A stretch of DNA of 64,000 bases. It comes from Agrobacterium tumefaciens. Lineage in GTDB: Bacteria; Pseudomonadota; Alphaproteobacteria; Rhizobiales; Rhizobiaceae. Position 1 is the first letter of the stretch; each line of letters opens with the position of its first letter. The position numbers were made by a program, and so were the translations under genes. Below are positions 62,955-64,000 of this stretch, piece after piece. The notes below the pieces were generated by a model, which searched no databases, was not told where the DNA came from, and saw nothing but the letters and a program-made list of their open reading frames with translations. The DNA is taken from the NCBI RefSeq assembly GCF_009649785.1, contig NZ_WJOK01000012.1, positions 102,950 through 166,949 of the forward strand. Reading direction: 5' to 3'.

Positions 62955-63012
62955 CCTTGATTAGCGGCGGGGATATCCCCCGCCGATGCTCATGTCGTTG
63001 ACCGATCGCCGA

Positions 63013-64000
63013 TCAAAACTCCTGCCAGTCGTCCTTTGACGTATCGACAGCAGCGTTACCAGAGAATGCGGATGCAATCTTGCGGCCAAGCGCGCGTACG
63101 GGGGGTGCCACGTATCTGTCGTTGCCGCCGGCATTGCGAACCGGAGCGGGCTGGCTCTTCTGCTGATAGGCGGTATCGGCGAGCTTGAACTGCGCGAGAA
63201 GCTGGTTGAGCGAAGCTACCTCCTTGGCCAGATTGTGGCTGGCGGCGTTGGTCTCTTCCACCATGGCAGCATTTTTCTGCGTGTCCTGGTCCATCTGGTT
63301 GACCGCGGTATTGATCTGCTGGAGGCCGGAGGATTGCTCCTGCGCGGATTCCACGATGGAGACGACGTGCCGGTTGATTTCCTGCACTTCCGATACGATC
63401 GTCGCCAGTGCCTTGCCGGTGTCGCCCACCAGCTGAACGCCCTGCTGCACCTGATCGTTCGAGGTGGTGATCAGCGCCTTGATTTCCTTGGCCGCATTGG
63501 CGGAGCGTTGCGCCAGTTCGCGCACCTCCTGCGCGACAACGGCAAAGCCCTTGCCCGCCTCGCCCGCACGCGCAGCTTCCACGCCGGCATTCAGCGCAAG
63601 AAGGTTGGTCTGGAAGGCGATTTCGTCGATCACGCCGATGATGTTGCTGATCTCGTTAGCGGATTTGGAGATCTGCTCCATGGCGACCACGGCACGGCGT
63701 ACCACTTCGCCGGATTGTTCGGCACCTGCCTTGGCGCGGCTGACGATCAGGCCGGCCTCCTGCGCTCGCTTGGTGGAATCCTTCACTGTCGTGGTGATCT
63801 CTTCCAGAGCGGCAGCGGTTTCTTCCACGGCTGCTGCCTGCTGTTCGGTACGCTTGGCCAGATCGTCGGCGGCCGATTTGATCTCGTTTGCGCCCGCGCC
63901 GATGCCACCGGCATTCTGCGCAACCCGGGTCAATGCCGATTGCAGCTTTTCGGCGGACATGTTGAAGTCGTTACGAACGCCGTCGAGTGTCGCCGTGAAC
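63013..64000 (-). CDS. Methyl-accepting chemotaxis protein, C-terminal part (cut by window edge)
   Basis: The frame runs past the right edge ([13 protein letters not shown] precedes the first internal Met), so the sensor and membrane parts are outside. Visible are the end of a HAMP-like region and the signalling domain, with the hairpin tip segment [25 protein letters not shown] (here seen near residues 110-130 of the visible part), [24 protein letters not shown] methylation helices and a GSQEQSSGL-like region. The C-terminal end is DDWQEF, a short tail resembling receptor docking pentapeptides. It controls CheA/CheW output. Confidence 0.92.
   Translation of the reverse strand, partial: FTATLDGVRNDFNMSAEKLQSALTRVAQNAGGIGAGANEIKSAADDLAKRTEQQAAAVEETAAALEEITTTVKDSTKRAQEAGLIVSRAKAGAEQSGEVVRRAVVAMEQISKSANEISNIIGVIDEIAFQTNLLALNAGVEAARAGEAGKGFAVVAQEVRELAQRSANAAKEIKALITTSNDQVQQGVQLVGDTGKALATIVSEVQEINRHVVSIVESAQEQSSGLQQINTAVNQMDQDTQKNAAMVEETNAASHNLAKEVASLNQLLAQFKLADTAYQQKSQPAPVRNAGGNDRYVAPPVRALGRKIASAFSGNAAVDTSKDDWQEF

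Noticed and set aside
1..64000. CRISPR arrays, tRNA and rRNA genes, repABC replication genes
   Set aside because: I saw no regularly spaced repeats, no tRNA-like cloverleaf with expected conserved loops, and no RepA/RepB/RepC-like proteins. tRNA absence would need a dedicated scan to confirm.

Overview
The window looks like an accessory replicon of Agrobacterium/Rhizobium-type Alphaproteobacteria, probably a pAt-like megaplasmid. The main evidence is a complete blcRABC (attJKLM) gamma-butyrolactone locus with attH-type genes beside it, a Ti-type traA / oriT / traCDG transfer module, typical rhizobial plasmid genes (DUF736, ArdC, DUF1419, HU, WGR), and an imuA-imuB-dnaE2 cassette with an alphaproteobacterial LexA box. 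All functions are read from protein motifs and gene order; no database search was run.

Layout. 1-5.1 kb: end of a methyltransferase, then the blcABC operon (minus strand) diverging from its repressor blcR over two overlapping palindromes. 5.4-9.5 kb: attH lipoprotein, FtsX-type permease and ABC ATPase, a MacB/LolCDE-like export set. 10.1-23.1 kb: a PotABCD-like uptake transporter followed by a catabolic cluster (TauD-type dioxygenase, RraA-like protein, nitrilase-like amidase, two MmgE/PrpD proteins, an ornithine-cyclodeaminase-like enzyme), meeting an amidohydrolase and a response regulator from the other strand. 23.9-26.2 kb: a luxR-luxI-luxR quorum-sensing trio. 26.3-40.9 kb: a patchy, partly AT-rich island with IS66 and IS5 elements, a 1188-residue membrane KAP/YobI-like NTPase, a HEPN protein, a DUF433/PIN-like pair, a MNT-HEPN protein, a HipA/XRE pair, and relics of a type I restriction subunit and a thermonuclease. 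41-48.3 kb: traA, oriT, traCDG. 48.5-53.8 kb: small plasmid genes with structured leaders. 53.9-61.5 kb: dnaE2, imuB, imuA, an ATP-dependent DNA ligase and an HMCES/YedK protein. 61.6-64 kb: a DUF1349 protein, IS3/ISL3 scraps and the 3' part of a chemotaxis receptor.

How it may work together. The left half reads as niche metabolism: uptake and breakdown of an unidentified nitrogen-containing compound, plus both production (LuxI) and destruction (BlcC) of acyl-homoserine lactones on one replicon. The middle is a genomic island of defence and toxin-antitoxin type genes collected between IS elements. The right half is mobility and damage tolerance: a relaxase/coupling-protein module, an antirestriction-type protein and SOS-regulated translesion synthesis. 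No replication genes, pilus (trb/virB) genes, tRNA, rRNA or CRISPR arrays were seen.
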